DNA of 64,000 nucleotides from an uncultured Bartonella sp. (GCF_945277285.1 NZ_CALYPR010000002.1:133214-197213), one strand, 5' to 3'; positions 45,438-55,267 are shown, counted from the first letter of the stretch. Numbers and translations are program-made. The notes: a model not told the origin generated them from the sequence alone.

Positions 45438-47282
45438 ATGTTTGGCTGGTTTGAACGAAGATTGAATGCTTTTCCGCAAAAAGCACTTGAAAGGCCACCG
45501 CAAAATTTGCTCGGGTTTTGCCTTTATTACACTGAAGGTGTTTGGCCATGGCTTATTCTTATGGCTGTGTTCACTGCACTTATTGCGTTGATAGAGGTAT
45601 CGCTTTTCGGCTTTCTGGGCAGCATTGTCGATTGGCTTAACGCAAATTCGCGCGAGACTTTTTTTGCAACACAAGGGCTCAAACTTGCGCTGATCGGTGT
45701 TCTGGTTGTTGTTATTCTCCCTGCTATTGTTTCTGTGCATAGTTTCATCATGTACCAAACTTTGCTTGGCAATTATCCAATGCGCATCCGCTGGCTTGCT
45801 CACCGTTATCTGCTTGGCCAGTCAATGAGCTTTTTCCAGAACGAGTTTTCCGGGCGCATTTCGGCAAAAGTCATGCAAACGGCGTTATCGGTTCGTGAAA
45901 CGGTAATGAAGCTTTTTGACGTTCTTAATTATGTGGTCGTCTATTTTCTTGGCACGCTGACCATTGCCGCATCGTCGGATTGGCGGTTGATGATACCGTT
46001 TTTATTATGGATCATAAGCTATATCGGTCTGCTAAAATATTTTATTCCGAAATTGCGTGATGCCTCGGAAGCACAGGCCGATGCGCGCTCGCTCATGACC
46101 GGTCGCGTGGTTGACTCTTATACGAACATCGCCACCGTCAAACTTTTTTCCCATCATCAGCGCGAAGAAAGTTTTGCCCGCGAAGGTTTCGAGCATTTCC
46201 AGAAGACTGTCTATAGACAGATGCGGCTTATCTCGAAATTTTCGATCAGTGTCTATGTATCAAACTGCATTTTGCTGTTTGTGGTTGGTGCCTTGGGAAT
46301 TTATCTCTGGCAGCAGGGGGCCATTCTTGTCGGCGCGGTTGCTGTAGGCATTGGCCTCGTACTCAGGCTAAACGGCATGGCGCAATGGATTATGTGGGAA
46401 ATGGCAGCGCTGTTTGAAAATATTGGCATTGTCGAGGATGGTATGCACTCGATTGCTCAGGACCGTCTGGTTGAAGACAAACCGGGCGCCAAAAAGCTCG
46501 TTGTCAAAAACGGCGATATAAGGTTTGAAAATGTCGGTTTCCATTATGGCAAAGGCAAAGGAATACTCAAAGATTTCAATCTTCATATCAAGCCCGGACA
46601 AAAGGTCGGTGTGGTTGGCCGTTCGGGCGCCGGCAAGTCGACGCTTGTCAATCTTTTGTTGCGTTTCCACGATTGTGAAGAAGGCGGCATTTTTATTGAC
46701 GGGCAGAATATTGCCGATGTTAGCCAAGAAAGTTTGCGTGCAGCCATTGGCGTCGTGACACAGGATACCTCGCTTTTGCACCGTTCGCTTAAAGATAATA
46801 TCCTTTATGGCAGGCCGGATGCGAGCCGCGACGAGTTGCTTGATGCAGTGCGCGATGCCGAGGCTGCCGATTTTATCGACAGTCTGCGCGACCAGAGCGG
46901 CAAAACCGGCTATGATGCTTTTGTCGGCGAGCGTGGTGCACGGCTTTCCGGCGGCCAGCGACAACGTATTGCCATTTCCCGGGTGATGCTCAAAGACGCT
47001 CCGATTCTCATTCTGGATGAGGCAACTTCTGCTCTTGATTCGGAAGTGGAAGCAGCCATTCAGGAAAATCTGGCGCGCCTCATGCAGGGTAAAACTGTTC
47101 TGGCTATTGCCCATCGTTTGTCGACCATTGCCGAGATGGATCGCCTGATTGTCATGGATAAGGGCAAAATTGTTGAAGATGGCAGCCATGAAGAATTGCT
47201 GGCAAATGGGGGAATCTACGCCCATTTGTGGAACCGCCAGATTGGTGGACACCTTGATCTTGATGAAGAGGGGGCAGGCTAA
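45438..47282 (+). CDS. ABC exporter, fused membrane and ATPase domains
   Basis: 614 residues from the ATG at 45438, preceded by GGAG. Six-helix type I exporter domain (about 35-330) and nucleotide-binding domain (about 365-600): Walker A VVGRSGAGKSTLV, Q-loop VVTQDTSLLH, signature RLSGGQRQRIAISR, Walker B PILILDEATSALDS, H-loop AIAHRLSTI. It resembles the MsbA/YojI-like half-transporters and acts as a homodimer or heterodimer; cargo may be lipid, peptide or drug. It precedes petA by 284 bp. Confidence 0.93.
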   Translation: MFGWFERRLNAFPQKALERPPQNLLGFCLYYTEGVWPWLILMAVFTALIALIEVSLFGFLGSIVDWLNANSRETFFATQGLKLALIGVLVVVILPAIVSVHSFIMYQTLLGNYPMRIRWLAHRYLLGQSMSFFQNEFSGRISAKVMQTALSVRETVMKLFDVLNYVVVYFLGTLTIAASSDWRLMIPFLLWIISYIGLLKYFIPKLRDASEAQADARSLMTGRVVDSYTNIATVKLFSHHQREESFAREGFEHFQKTVYRQMRLISKFSISVYVSNCILLFVVGALGIYLWQQGAILVGAVAVGIGLVLRLNGMAQWIMWEMAALFENIGIVEDGMHSIAQDRLVEDKPGAKKLVVKNGDIRFENVGFHYGKGKGILKDFNLHIKPGQKVGVVGRSGAGKSTLVNLLLRFHDCEEGGIFIDGQNIADVSQESLRAAIGVVTQDTSLLHRSLKDNILYGRPDASRDELLDAVRDAEAADFIDSLRDQSGKTGYDAFVGERGARLSGGQRQRIAISRVMLKDAPILILDEATSALDSEVEAAIQENLARLMQGKTVLAIAHRLSTIAEMDRLIVMDKGKIVEDGSHEELLANGGIYAHLWNRQIGGHLDLDEEGAG

Positions 47283-47566
47283 TATGGTTCATGACCGTTC
47301 GTCTTTCTTCCTGACAGTCAGGCAATTCTGCTCAAAAAAAGGAAATGAAAATCGCCATGCGGCTTTAAAAAAACGGATTGTGGACAAAAGCCTTAAGCTT
47401 GCCGCCTTTTGACACAGCAAATCGGCAAGGGGAAAGATTTTTGGCTGGATAATCGATAGAAACAACGAAAATCACCGAAAACTACCATTATTATTGATAA
47501 AGCGTGGACAAATTGAAGCCGTATGTTACAAACCATACGTTTGACCAATAGGCTTTAGCTTATCCG
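47283..47566. promoter_or_regulatory. petABC upstream region
   Basis: 284 bp. A CGTATG/CATACG inverted repeat with an 8-nt spacer lies at 47520-47539, 27 bp before the petA ATG, and may be an operator. Confidence 0.4.
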
Positions 47567-48115
47567 ATGAGTGAAAAGACAAGACGTGACTTTCTTTTTC
47601 TTGCAACCGGCGTTGCCGGTGCGCTTGGCGTTGGTAGCGTGGCGTGGCCGTTTATCGACCAGTTGCGCCCCGACGAGAGAGTTTTAGCCAGTGCGTCGAT
47701 TGAAGTTGACATTTCCGGAATTGAAGAGGGTATGTCGGTGACAGTCAAATGGCGCGGCCAGCCGGTTGTTATCCGTAACCGCACAGCCAAAGAAATTGCC
47801 GATGCGCAAGCCGTCGAACTTGCAAAACTCAAGGATCAGGATGCAGGAAACCCGAATCTTGAAGGCAAACATCCGGCAACAGACCTTGCCCGCTCGGCCG
47901 GTGAGGGCCGTGAAAACTGGCTTATCATGATTAATATTTGCACGCATCTTGGTTGTGTGCCGCTTGGCCAGCAGGGGGCTTTTGGCGGCTGGTTCTGCCC
48001 GTGCCACGGTTCGGTCTATGATACGGCAGGGCGGGTGCGTAGTGGCCCGGCCAACCGCAATCTCGACATTCCGCCTTATAAATTTTTGTCCGATACATTG
48101 TTGCAGATCGGTTAG
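47567..48115 (+). CDS. petA: Ubiquinol-cytochrome c reductase Rieske iron-sulfur subunit
   Basis: 182 residues. A Tat-type N-terminus (TRRDFLFLATG) leads into the single membrane anchor. The 2Fe-2S ligand boxes are CTHLGC (125-130) and CPCHGS (144-149), both complete. It takes the first electron from ubiquinol at the Qo site of cytochrome b and passes it to cytochrome c1. First gene of petABC, five bases before petB. Confidence 0.97.
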   Translation: MSEKTRRDFLFLATGVAGALGVGSVAWPFIDQLRPDERVLASASIEVDISGIEEGMSVTVKWRGQPVVIRNRTAKEIADAQAVELAKLKDQDAGNPNLEGKHPATDLARSAGEGRENWLIMINICTHLGCVPLGQQGAFGGWFCPCHGSVYDTAGRVRSGPANRNLDIPPYKFLSDTLLQIG

Positions 48116-48120
48116 AAGCG

Positions 48121-49386
48121 ATGACACAACCTTCATCCTATAATCCGAAATGTGCATTGACCCGCTGGCTTGACCGGCGCCTGCCGATTTTGCGTTTTCT
48201 TTATAATCTCGGGGTTTCGTTTCCGGTTCCCCGAAACCTCAATTATTTCTATACTTTCGGCGGCATCCTCACGTTGATGCTCGTTTCACAAATTTTGACC
48301 GGCATTGTCATGTCGATGCATTATATTCCCGATGTGACATTGGCTTTCGACGCGCGTGAGCGTTTTATGCGCGATGGCCAGTTCGGCTGGCTGTTCGGGC
48401 CGTGGCATGCTGTCGGCTCGTCATTTTTCTTCATTGCCGCCTATATCCATCTTGCCCGCGGGCTCTATTATGGTTCGCATAAAACCCCGCGCGAGCTCTT
48501 ATGGATCATCGGGGTACTGATTTATGTTGTTATGATGGCAGCAGCCTTTTTGGGCTACACGCTGGTCTGGGGCATGATGTCAACCTCTGCGGCCTCGGTC
48601 ATTTCGGGGCTGTTCAAGGCAATACCTGTTATCGGCCCATGGCTTCATGAAACTTTACTGGGTGGTTTCAATATTGGCGAACCAACGTTGAACCGCTTTT
48701 ATAGCCTGCATTATCTTTTCCCGTTTATTTTGGTGTTTCTGGTGGTTTTGCATATTTGGGCGGTTCACCATGTCGGCCAGAACAACCCTACCGGCATTGA
48801 TGTTCAATCACCCGAAGAAACAGTGCCTTTTACCCCTTATGCAACCATCAAAGATATTTTCGCCATTAGTGTTTTTCTGATTTTCTTTGCATGGTTTTTA
48901 TTTTTCATGCCCGATTATATGGGCCATCCCGATAATTATATTGCCGGCGATACCATGACCACTTCTTCCCACATTGTGCCGGAGTGGTATTTTTTGCCCT
49001 TTTACGCGATGTTGCGCGCCATTACCTTTGACATTGGCCCGATTACATCTACCTTTGCCGGTGTTCTGGTGCTGACGGGGGCGGTTCTGGTCTGGCTTTT
49101 TGTGCCGTGGCTTGACCGCTCGAAAGTACGTTCGGCACGCTACCGTCCCACTTACAAGTTATTTTACTGGGTATTTGTTGCCGATGTGGTCTTTCTGGGC
49201 CTACTTGGCGCCTCACCGATTACCGACACGACAGTGCTGTGGTCGCAGATTGCCACGGCCTATTATTTTGTTTTCTTCCTTGTTGTTATGCCGTTTTTAC
49301 CGAAGTTTGAAAAAACTTCCCGCGTGCCTTCGTCGATCAGTGAGGATTTGCAAGCAAAATCTAAAAACAGGTGGCGGTTATGGTAA
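48121..49386 (+). CDS. petB: Cytochrome b of the bc1 complex, with divergent Qo site
   Basis: 421 residues, clearly of the rhizobial type (PRNLNYFYTFGGIL, DYMGHPDNYI, VPEWYFLPFYAMLRAITF). Heme ligands are present: His96/His197 (bL) and His110/His211 (bH). PEWY of the Qo site is intact. However, the cd-helix segment that reads LPWGQMSFWGATVIT in most bacteria reads LVWGMMSTSAASVIS here (149-162), which includes the equivalent of yeast G143A, W142S and Q138M. The segment before His96 reads LFGPWHAVGSS instead of LLRYMHANGAS, losing the Arg that contacts the heme propionate. No frameshift is evident. It overlaps petC by seven bases. Confidence 0.96.
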   Translation: MTQPSSYNPKCALTRWLDRRLPILRFLYNLGVSFPVPRNLNYFYTFGGILTLMLVSQILTGIVMSMHYIPDVTLAFDARERFMRDGQFGWLFGPWHAVGSSFFFIAAYIHLARGLYYGSHKTPRELLWIIGVLIYVVMMAAAFLGYTLVWGMMSTSAASVISGLFKAIPVIGPWLHETLLGGFNIGEPTLNRFYSLHYLFPFILVFLVVLHIWAVHHVGQNNPTGIDVQSPEETVPFTPYATIKDIFAISVFLIFFAWFLFFMPDYMGHPDNYIAGDTMTTSSHIVPEWYFLPFYAMLRAITFDIGPITSTFAGVLVLTGAVLVWLFVPWLDRSKVRSARYRPTYKLFYWVFVADVVFLGLLGASPITDTTVLWSQIATAYYFVFFLVVMPFLPKFEKTSRVPSSISEDLQAKSKNRWRLW

Positions 49387-50225
49387 AACGTCCTGCTATT
49401 TTTTGCCTGATTTCGGCAGTGTTTTTGTTGCGATCTTTTGTGTTATCGGCCGCAGCCAACGAAACCGAACAGCATTATCCGTTAAAAGCACCGGAAAAGC
49501 AGGAGTGGAGTTTTTCCGGCCCGTTCGGAACTTATGACCGGGCGCAGTTGCAGCGCGGTTTGAAGGTTTATAAAGAGGTCTGTTCGACCTGCCATTCGCT
49601 GAAATATGTTTCTTTTCACGATTTGAAAGCGCTTGGCTATAACGATGAGCAAATCAAGGCTTTTGCCAGAACTTACGATATTTCCGACGGGCCGAACAGC
49701 GAAGGGGAAATGTTTGTCAGGAAAGGTGTGCCGACCGATTATTTCCCTTCTCCGTTTTTAAATAGCGAGGCTGCAAAATTTGCCAATAATGGCGCAAACC
49801 CCGGCGACCTTTCGCTGATGGCTAAAGCCCGCGCTGTTTCTTTGCCCTTTCCTGCCTTTATTGCCGATATTTTTACCAACTATAATGAGGCCGGCCCCGA
49901 TTATATTACAGCATTGCTCACCGGTTATAGCGATCCGCCAGAAGGCACAGAAATTGCCGACGGTAACTGGTATAACCCTTATTTCGGTTCCGGAACGACA
50001 CTTGCAATGGCTCCGCCGCTAAGCGATGGCGTGGTGGCCTATGATGACGGAACAGAAGAAACAGTAGAAAATTATGCCCGCGATATATCGGCATTTTTGA
50101 TGTGGACAGCCGACCCGCATATGGAAATACGTAAAAAGACGGGTTTTCGCGTCATTTTGTTTTTGATAGTTTTTGCCGGCCTTACCTATGCCGTGAAAAG
50201 ACGCATATGGAATGAATTGGATTGA
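49380..50225 (+). CDS. petC: Cytochrome c1
   Basis: 281 residues from the ATG at 49380, preceded by AGGTGG; a GTG at 49371 is an alternative. Signal peptide about 1-26. Heme c motif CSTCH (68-72). The sixth-ligand region is GTTLAMAPPLSDG. The C-terminal membrane anchor is FRVILFLIVFAGLTYAV. As in Rhizobiales it is a separate gene. It hands electrons to a soluble or membrane cytochrome c. apt follows six bases after the stop. Confidence 0.95.
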   Translation: MVKRPAIFCLISAVFLLRSFVLSAAANETEQHYPLKAPEKQEWSFSGPFGTYDRAQLQRGLKVYKEVCSTCHSLKYVSFHDLKALGYNDEQIKAFARTYDISDGPNSEGEMFVRKGVPTDYFPSPFLNSEAAKFANNGANPGDLSLMAKARAVSLPFPAFIADIFTNYNEAGPDYITALLTGYSDPPEGTEIADGNWYNPYFGSGTTLAMAPPLSDGVVAYDDGTEETVENYARDISAFLMWTADPHMEIRKKTGFRVILFLIVFAGLTYAVKRRIWNELD

Positions 50226-50231
50226 TAATTG

Positions 50232-50780
50232 ATGTCAGATGAATCACTTGAAAAAACATTGAAAAAAGCAATTCGTACTATTTCGGATTATCCGAAACCG
50301 GGAGTGAAGTTTCGCGACATTACCACATTGATGGGCAATGCTGTTGCTTTCCGCCGCACAATTGATGCGCTGGTTTATCCCTATATCGGTTTGAAAGTCG
50401 ATAAAATCGCCGGCGTCGAAGCTCGCGGTTTTATTCTCGGCGGGGCGGTTGCCCACCAGCTTTCTGCCGGTTTTGTGCCTATCCGCAAAAAAGGCAAATT
50501 GCCTTATGACACGGTGCGCATTGCCTATAGTCTTGAATATGGCATTGACGAAATGGAAATGCACCGCGATGCGGTCAAACCGGGTGAAAGAGTGGTTCTT
50601 GTCGATGATTTGTTGGCTACAGGAGGGACGGCCATTGCTGCCGCCGAACTGTTGCACCAGATTGATGCCGAGATTGTCGCAGCCTGTTTTGTAATCAATT
50701 TGCCGGATCTTGGCGGAGCCGATAAATTGCGTCAATTGGGTGTCGATGTTCATACCCTTGTCACTTACGAAGGTGATTGA
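50232..50780 (+). CDS. apt: Adenine phosphoribosyltransferase
   Basis: 182 residues; salvages adenine with PRPP to AMP in the cytosol. The start is the ATG at 50232 rather than the TTG before it. The PRPP-binding motif [14 protein letters not shown] is at 121-134; [13 protein letters not shown] and [10 protein letters not shown] are family signatures. Its position directly behind petC is conserved in Rhizobiales and suggests co-transcription with the bc1 genes. Confidence 0.96.
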   Translation: MSDESLEKTLKKAIRTISDYPKPGVKFRDITTLMGNAVAFRRTIDALVYPYIGLKVDKIAGVEARGFILGGAVAHQLSAGFVPIRKKGKLPYDTVRIAYSLEYGIDEMEMHRDAVKPGERVVLVDDLLATGGTAIAAAELLHQIDAEIVAACFVINLPDLGGADKLRQLGVDVHTLVTYEGD

Positions 50781-51405
50781 AGTTCGAAGCCTTGAACATG
50801 TGGGGTGCGTGTTAAAAGTAATCGCAACTGTTTTTAGCGAAAGCTGTTTTTCGTTTCATTCTTTTCAGGCAAATCAATTTTTATAGCGCAGGCGTTTGAA
50901 AAAGCGCCCGAGTGCTGTCGATTTTTTCTCTTTCAAGTCGGCTTTAAAATTTTTAGCATAACCGTCTAACTGCCGTTGGCTGACGAAACAATCAATTCTT
51001 GCCGGGGTTCATTCTTACCGCATTTTCAATGTGTTTTTTGGCGGTGCTTGAAAGCTTTTTTGCTGCGTCAGGCGACGGTTTACAAAAATAAAGGGCAAGA
51101 GAAAACGGATGTTTCAAGCTGTACGGGTTTTTAATGAAAACGTTCAACGGGCTTGTTTTTAAAAAAACAGCGATAGCGGAAATAATCTTAAATAGCCGAG
51201 AAAAAATAAAACTAAAATTTTCTATGAGTAAAACAGTCTTCTTATTCTACTAATAAACACTTGAAACTTACGAATGTAAAATGAAATACTCATTAAAAGA
51301 ATTAATAAAAACAAAAATTAATTAAAAAAATAGAAAAATTTTGGAACCATTTGAATTTCTATTCGTTAATACCAAGTAAAATAAATTATTAATGAGGCGT
51401 ATTAA
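50781..51405. other. AT-rich spacer before the PRC-barrel gene
   Basis: 625 bp without a gene. The last about 220 bp (51185-51405) are extremely AT-rich with several TTAAT/ATTAA units, unlike the coding DNA on either side. A T5A7 tract lies at 51156-51167. Confidence 0.55.
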
Positions 51406-51846
51406 ATGAAAAGATTGGCACTTATCACTGTTTTAGCAGCAACTCTCGCAGGAACCGCTTTTGCGCAATCTCCAAAAATTACGATCGAAACATCGAAAGA
51501 ACCGGCTTCGGAAGTAAAGCTTCCCAACGGAGATGTTGTTGTGCGCTATGTCACACCGACCGAGACCGATTTTATTGCCTCGAGTCTGATTGGAACAAAG
51601 GTCCTGAACAAGCAGGATCAAGCCATTGGCGAGATCAAGGATATTATTATTCGCCAGAACAATGTTGAGGGAATTGTTGTGGGGGTAGGCGGATTTTTAG
51701 GTGTCGGGGAACGGTATGTTGTGGTTGATCCGACAACAATCTACATGCGCCACGAAAATGGAGCATGGAAAGTGGTGGTCAATGTGACAAAAGAAAGTCT
51801 GATGGCGGCACCCGAATTCAAATATGAAGAGCATAAAAAGCTTTGA
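51406..51846 (+). CDS. Secreted PRC-barrel domain protein
   Basis: 146 residues with a signal peptide (MKRLALITVLAATLAGTAFA). The PRC-barrel segment DFIASSLIGTKVLNKQDQAIGEIKDIII, here about residues 56-83, continues through GGFLGVGERYVVVD. Such proteins are common in Rhizobiales periplasm and bind unknown ligands or partners. A GAGG ribosome-binding site precedes the ATG. Single gene followed by a terminator. Confidence 0.88.
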   Translation: MKRLALITVLAATLAGTAFAQSPKITIETSKEPASEVKLPNGDVVVRYVTPTETDFIASSLIGTKVLNKQDQAIGEIKDIIIRQNNVEGIVVGVGGFLGVGERYVVVDPTTIYMRHENGAWKVVVNVTKESLMAAPEFKYEEHKKL

Positions 51847-51928
51847 TTGAAAAACACCAATCCGGTTGACCGGAGAATTGGTTTTCGCAGTGTTATAAAG
51901 CTTTGATTGGCGGTTTATCATTGCCAAA

Positions 51929-51970
51929 AAGCCATCCAGTGGAAATTTTGCTGGATGGCTTCTTTTTATT
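51929..51970 (+). terminator. Terminator of the PRC-barrel gene
   Basis: Perfect 11-bp stem AAGCCATCCAG / CTGGATGGCTT with an 11-nt loop, then CTTTTTATT. Confidence 0.9.
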
Positions 51971-52041
51971 GGAGTTGTGTCAGGCGTTGCCAAAACCGGC
52001 GAACGGGCAACAACCGGTAATGAACCGGTGTGAGGTTGTTT

Positions 52042-53145
52042 TTAAGAATTATGCTTGAACAGCATAATGTCGCCATCCTCGACAACATAATCCTTGCCTT
52101 CATCGCGTGCTTTGCCGGCTTCTTTGGCTGCAACCTCGCCACCCAGATCAATATAGTCCTGATAGGCAATTGTCTGGGCACGAATAAAGCCGCGTTCAAA
52201 ATCGGAATGGATGACACCTGCTGCTTGCGGTGCTTTGGTGCCGCGCCTGATTGTCCATGCGCGTGTTTCTTTCGGCCCGCAAGTGAAATAGGTAATAAGG
52301 TTAAGCAGGTGGTAGCCGGCGCGGATCAACCGGTCAAGACCGGGCTCGTGAAGGCCCATTTCCTGCAAATATTCTTGTGCCTCTTCATCCGGCAATTGGG
52401 CAATTTCAGCTTCGATGGCCGCAGATATAATGACACTTTCAGCTCCTTGTTCTTTGGCCATTTTGTCAACCGCTTTGGTAAAGTCGTTGCCTTTGGCAGC
52501 GTCATTTTCACCAACATTGCAAACATAAAGCACCGGCTTTGATGTCAGCAGATTGAAACTGTCGAGTATCTGGCGGTCTTCAACGGAAAGATCCTTGTTG
52601 AGTAACCGTACAGGTTTACCGTCTTGAAGAAGTTTTAAAGCCGCTTCCATCATGGGAAGCAGAGCAAGGGCTTCCTTGTCTTTGCCAGTTGCCCGCTTTC
52701 TCATCGGCACAATGCGCCGCTCGAGACTTTCAAGGTCGGCAAGCATCAATTCTGTTTCGACTGTTGCCGCATCGGAAACCGGATCTATCCGTCCCTCAAC
52801 ATGGGTAATGTCATCATCAATAAAACAACGTAACACATGAACAATAGCATCAACCTCGCGAATATTGGCCAAAAACTGGTTGCCAAGCCCTTCGCCTTTC
52901 GATGCACCACGCACAAGTCCCGCAATATCGACAAAACTGATACGCGTTGGAATAATTTCTTTGGAGCCGGCAATGGCAGCAATTTTCTTCAATCGCGGAT
53001 CGGGCACAGCAACTTCACCTGTATTGGGTTCAATCGTACAAAAAGGATAGTTGGCCGCCTGCGCTGCTGCCGTTTTTGTCAATGCATTAAACAGTGTAGA
53101 TTTGCCCACATTGGGTAAACCGACAATACCACATTTAAAACCCAT
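52042..53145 (-). CDS. ychF: OBG-family ATPase YchF
   Basis: 367 residues. The P-loop GLPNVGKSTLFNAL (8-21) and DIAGLVRGASKGEGLGN identify YchF; its altered G4 motif gives ATP preference. A coiled-coil insert (about 130-200) and a C-terminal TGS domain (about 280-365, TYFTCGPKETRAWTIRRG) follow. It binds ribosomes and affects redox-stress response and translation fidelity. Downstream of pth in many genomes; here rplY and pth lie about 1.3 kb away in the same orientation, with the L,D-transpeptidase gene in between. Confidence 0.96.
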   Translation of the reverse strand: MGFKCGIVGLPNVGKSTLFNALTKTAAAQAANYPFCTIEPNTGEVAVPDPRLKKIAAIAGSKEIIPTRISFVDIAGLVRGASKGEGLGNQFLANIREVDAIVHVLRCFIDDDITHVEGRIDPVSDAATVETELMLADLESLERRIVPMRKRATGKDKEALALLPMMEAALKLLQDGKPVRLLNKDLSVEDRQILDSFNLLTSKPVLYVCNVGENDAAKGNDFTKAVDKMAKEQGAESVIISAAIEAEIAQLPDEEAQEYLQEMGLHEPGLDRLIRAGYHLLNLITYFTCGPKETRAWTIRRGTKAPQAAGVIHSDFERGFIRAQTIAYQDYIDLGGEVAAKEAGKARDEGKDYVVEDGDIMLFKHNS

Positions 53146-53364
53146 GGAAATTCTCGCAATTCTAATCCGGTAAGCTTGTCAATATGAGAGGTTCTATAGC
53201 ACGTTTTTTAACAGAAACCAGTTAAACAGCCAATGATGATGCGAAAAAGATACAGTTTGCCCGATTTTTTCCATCATTCTCCTTTTTGCCAAAAAATAGC
53301 CTATCTTAACGACTCGCTAAGCTTTCGCTGCTAGCATTTAACCGATATTTTGTTTGGAGTTATC

Positions 53365-54045
53365 ATGAGGCACCTGTCTCGGCGTTCTTTCATCGTTGCC
53401 GCACCACTTGCACTTGTTGGTTGCGTTACCAACCAGTATAACCGTAATCCCCAGGCCGAACAGACATGGCCGGTGCCAGCTGAAATCAAGGCTCTTTATG
53501 GCCCGGTGATGAATGAGCCATATCCGCTTCCTGCCATTGATATGAGCAAGATCAATCCAAAATATTGGCGTCAGGAAGTTGCCTATAATGGCCCTTATTC
53601 GCCGGGTACTCTGGTTGTCGATACGCAAGCTCGATTTCTTTACCTTGTACAGGAAAATGGCCGCGCCTTGCGTTATGGCGTTGGCGTTGGCAAAGCCGGC
53701 CTTGCCTTGGAAGGGGAAGCTGTTGTCCAATATAAGCGCATGTGGCCGATGTGGCATCCGACCCGCGACATGATGGAACGCGAACCCGACCGTTATGGTC
53801 ATTTGGGTGATGGCATGCCTGCCGGTTCCGACAATCCGTTGGGCGCCCGCGCACTTTATCTTTTCAAGGATGGGCGTGATACTTTATTCAGAATTCATGG
53901 CTCGCATGAGGCATGGTCTATTGGCAAGGCAGTGTCGAGCGGTTGTATCCGGCTTCTCAATCAGGATATTATCGACCTTTATGGCCGTGTGCCGGAAGGA
54001 ACCCATGTCATCGTTCTGCAACATGGCGATCAGGGGCTTTCTTGA
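53365..54045 (+). CDS. L,D-transpeptidase (YkuD family)
   Basis: 226 residues from the ATG at 53365, five bases after GGAG. The N-terminus SRRSFIVAAPLALVGC combines a twin-arginine-like start and a lipobox, so it is probably a lipoprotein. The YkuD domain (about 80-220) ends in the catalytic block FRIHGSHEAWSIGKAVSSGCIR, with the nucleophile Cys in SSGCIRL. It forms 3-3 peptidoglycan crosslinks or attaches outer-membrane proteins to peptidoglycan. Single gene. Confidence 0.94.
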   Translation: MRHLSRRSFIVAAPLALVGCVTNQYNRNPQAEQTWPVPAEIKALYGPVMNEPYPLPAIDMSKINPKYWRQEVAYNGPYSPGTLVVDTQARFLYLVQENGRALRYGVGVGKAGLALEGEAVVQYKRMWPMWHPTRDMMEREPDRYGHLGDGMPAGSDNPLGARALYLFKDGRDTLFRIHGSHEAWSIGKAVSSGCIRLLNQDIIDLYGRVPEGTHVIVLQHGDQGLS

Positions 54046-54493
54046 TATCCGATTTTTTCCGGCTGTCATCTTCAAGCTTTGTTCGCTTTTAAAAATCGTG
54101 TTGAATGATCATTATATGAGGCGTTTTAAGCCTTTCGCGGAAAAGTGCATGCAAGCGAAATTGCGGCAATTCTCATGCCTTTAAAATCTGGGCATAAATG
54201 CGGGGAAGGCTTCCGCTTTTGATCGTTTTTAAAGATGTTCAAGCCTGATAGCGGTGTCATCACCGCCATCCGGATATTCCGCGATTCATGGGGGCACCAC
54301 GTGGTTGGCAGAAAGTCGGTTGCCGTTTTCCGGCAAGCCCCTTGTGGCAACGGGAATATTTCCGGTAAAACCTATACCCAGAAAAACTGAATCAGGACGG
54401 TTGGCGGTCAAAGAGAAAAACTGCGTAAAATACGCAATTTTACGGGAAGCTTTATCGCAAGAGACCTGTATAAATGCTGCTTAAAAAAGCGTC
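54046..54493. other. Convergent spacer before pth
   Basis: 448 bp without a supported gene. It contains a T4A5 tract (54087-54095) and a small inverted repeat CGTAAAAT / ATTTTACG (54424-54444) next to the pth end. Confidence 0.5.
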
Positions 54494-55207
54494 TTATTCT
54501 TTGTTTTTAAACAGTTTTTTCAGCATTTCGGCCATCGGGCCGGTGGCCGGTATTTGTTTTGGCTGTTGAGGCCGCGCCTGTCTGATATGGCTTTGTTTTT
54601 TTGGCGATTTTTCTATTCTGTCCAAATCAGCTTTTGTTTCATTGTCATGTGCCAATGAAATTTTATTCATAAACAGGCTGTCTTTACCTTTGACAAGCAA
54701 AGCGAGATTATCGGCCAGCGCCGCAAGAAGCGGGTCAAGCCACTCATGATCGGCCTTGGAAAAATTGCCGAGTACATGGTTTGTTACCTGTTCCTTGAAT
54801 TCAGGGTGGCCAATGCCGATGCGAATACGGCGATACTGGTTGCCGCAATGGGCATCAATGGATTTGATACCATTATGACCGCCGCTTGATCCACCAACTT
54901 TCACCCGCAATTTGCCGGGTACAAGGTCAAGCTCGTCATGGATGACAATGATGTTTTCCGGTTGCAGTTTATAAAAGCGCATTGCTTCACCCACTGCTTG
55001 TCCGGAAAGATTCATGAAGGTTTGTGGTTTTACAAGAAGGACTTTTTCACCTTCTATTGTGCCGTCGGAAATAAGCGCCTGAAATTTCTTGTTCCACGGC
55101 GAGAAATGATATTTGCGGTTGATTTCGTCAGCCGCCATAAAACCGATATTGTGCCGGTTATCCTGATATTCCAAACCAGGATTGCCGAGACCGGCAATAA
55201 GCAACAT
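54494..55207 (-). CDS. pth: Peptidyl-tRNA hydrolase
   Basis: 237 residues. It releases tRNA from peptidyl-tRNA that has dropped off ribosomes. Core motifs: [18 protein letters not shown] (4-21) with catalytic His near 19, [21 protein letters not shown] and [10 protein letters not shown] basic C-terminal extension of about 45 residues ([18 protein letters not shown]) goes beyond the E. coli length and is usual in Rhizobiales. It follows rplY on the same strand with a terminator-like hairpin in the gap. Confidence 0.96.
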   Translation of the reverse strand: MLLIAGLGNPGLEYQDNRHNIGFMAADEINRKYHFSPWNKKFQALISDGTIEGEKVLLVKPQTFMNLSGQAVGEAMRFYKLQPENIIVIHDELDLVPGKLRVKVGGSSGGHNGIKSIDAHCGNQYRRIRIGIGHPEFKEQVTNHVLGNFSKADHEWLDPLLAALADNLALLVKGKDSLFMNKISLAHDNETKADLDRIEKSPKKQSHIRQARPQQPKQIPATGPMAEMLKKLFKNKE

Positions 55208-55224
55208 GGATAAACCTCACTTGT

Positions 55225-55258
55225 AAAAAGAAAGGCGGAAACTGTTCTCCCGCCTTTC
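55225..55258 (-). terminator. Hairpin between rplY and pth
   Basis: On the minus strand AAAGGCGG pairs with CCGCCTTT and is followed by CTTTTTAC. It could attenuate pth relative to rplY. Confidence 0.7.
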
Positions 55259-55267
55259 CTTGAAAAA

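Noticed and set aside
46368-47252. 294-codon minus-strand frame
   Set aside because: Antisense to the ATPase domain of the ABC exporter.
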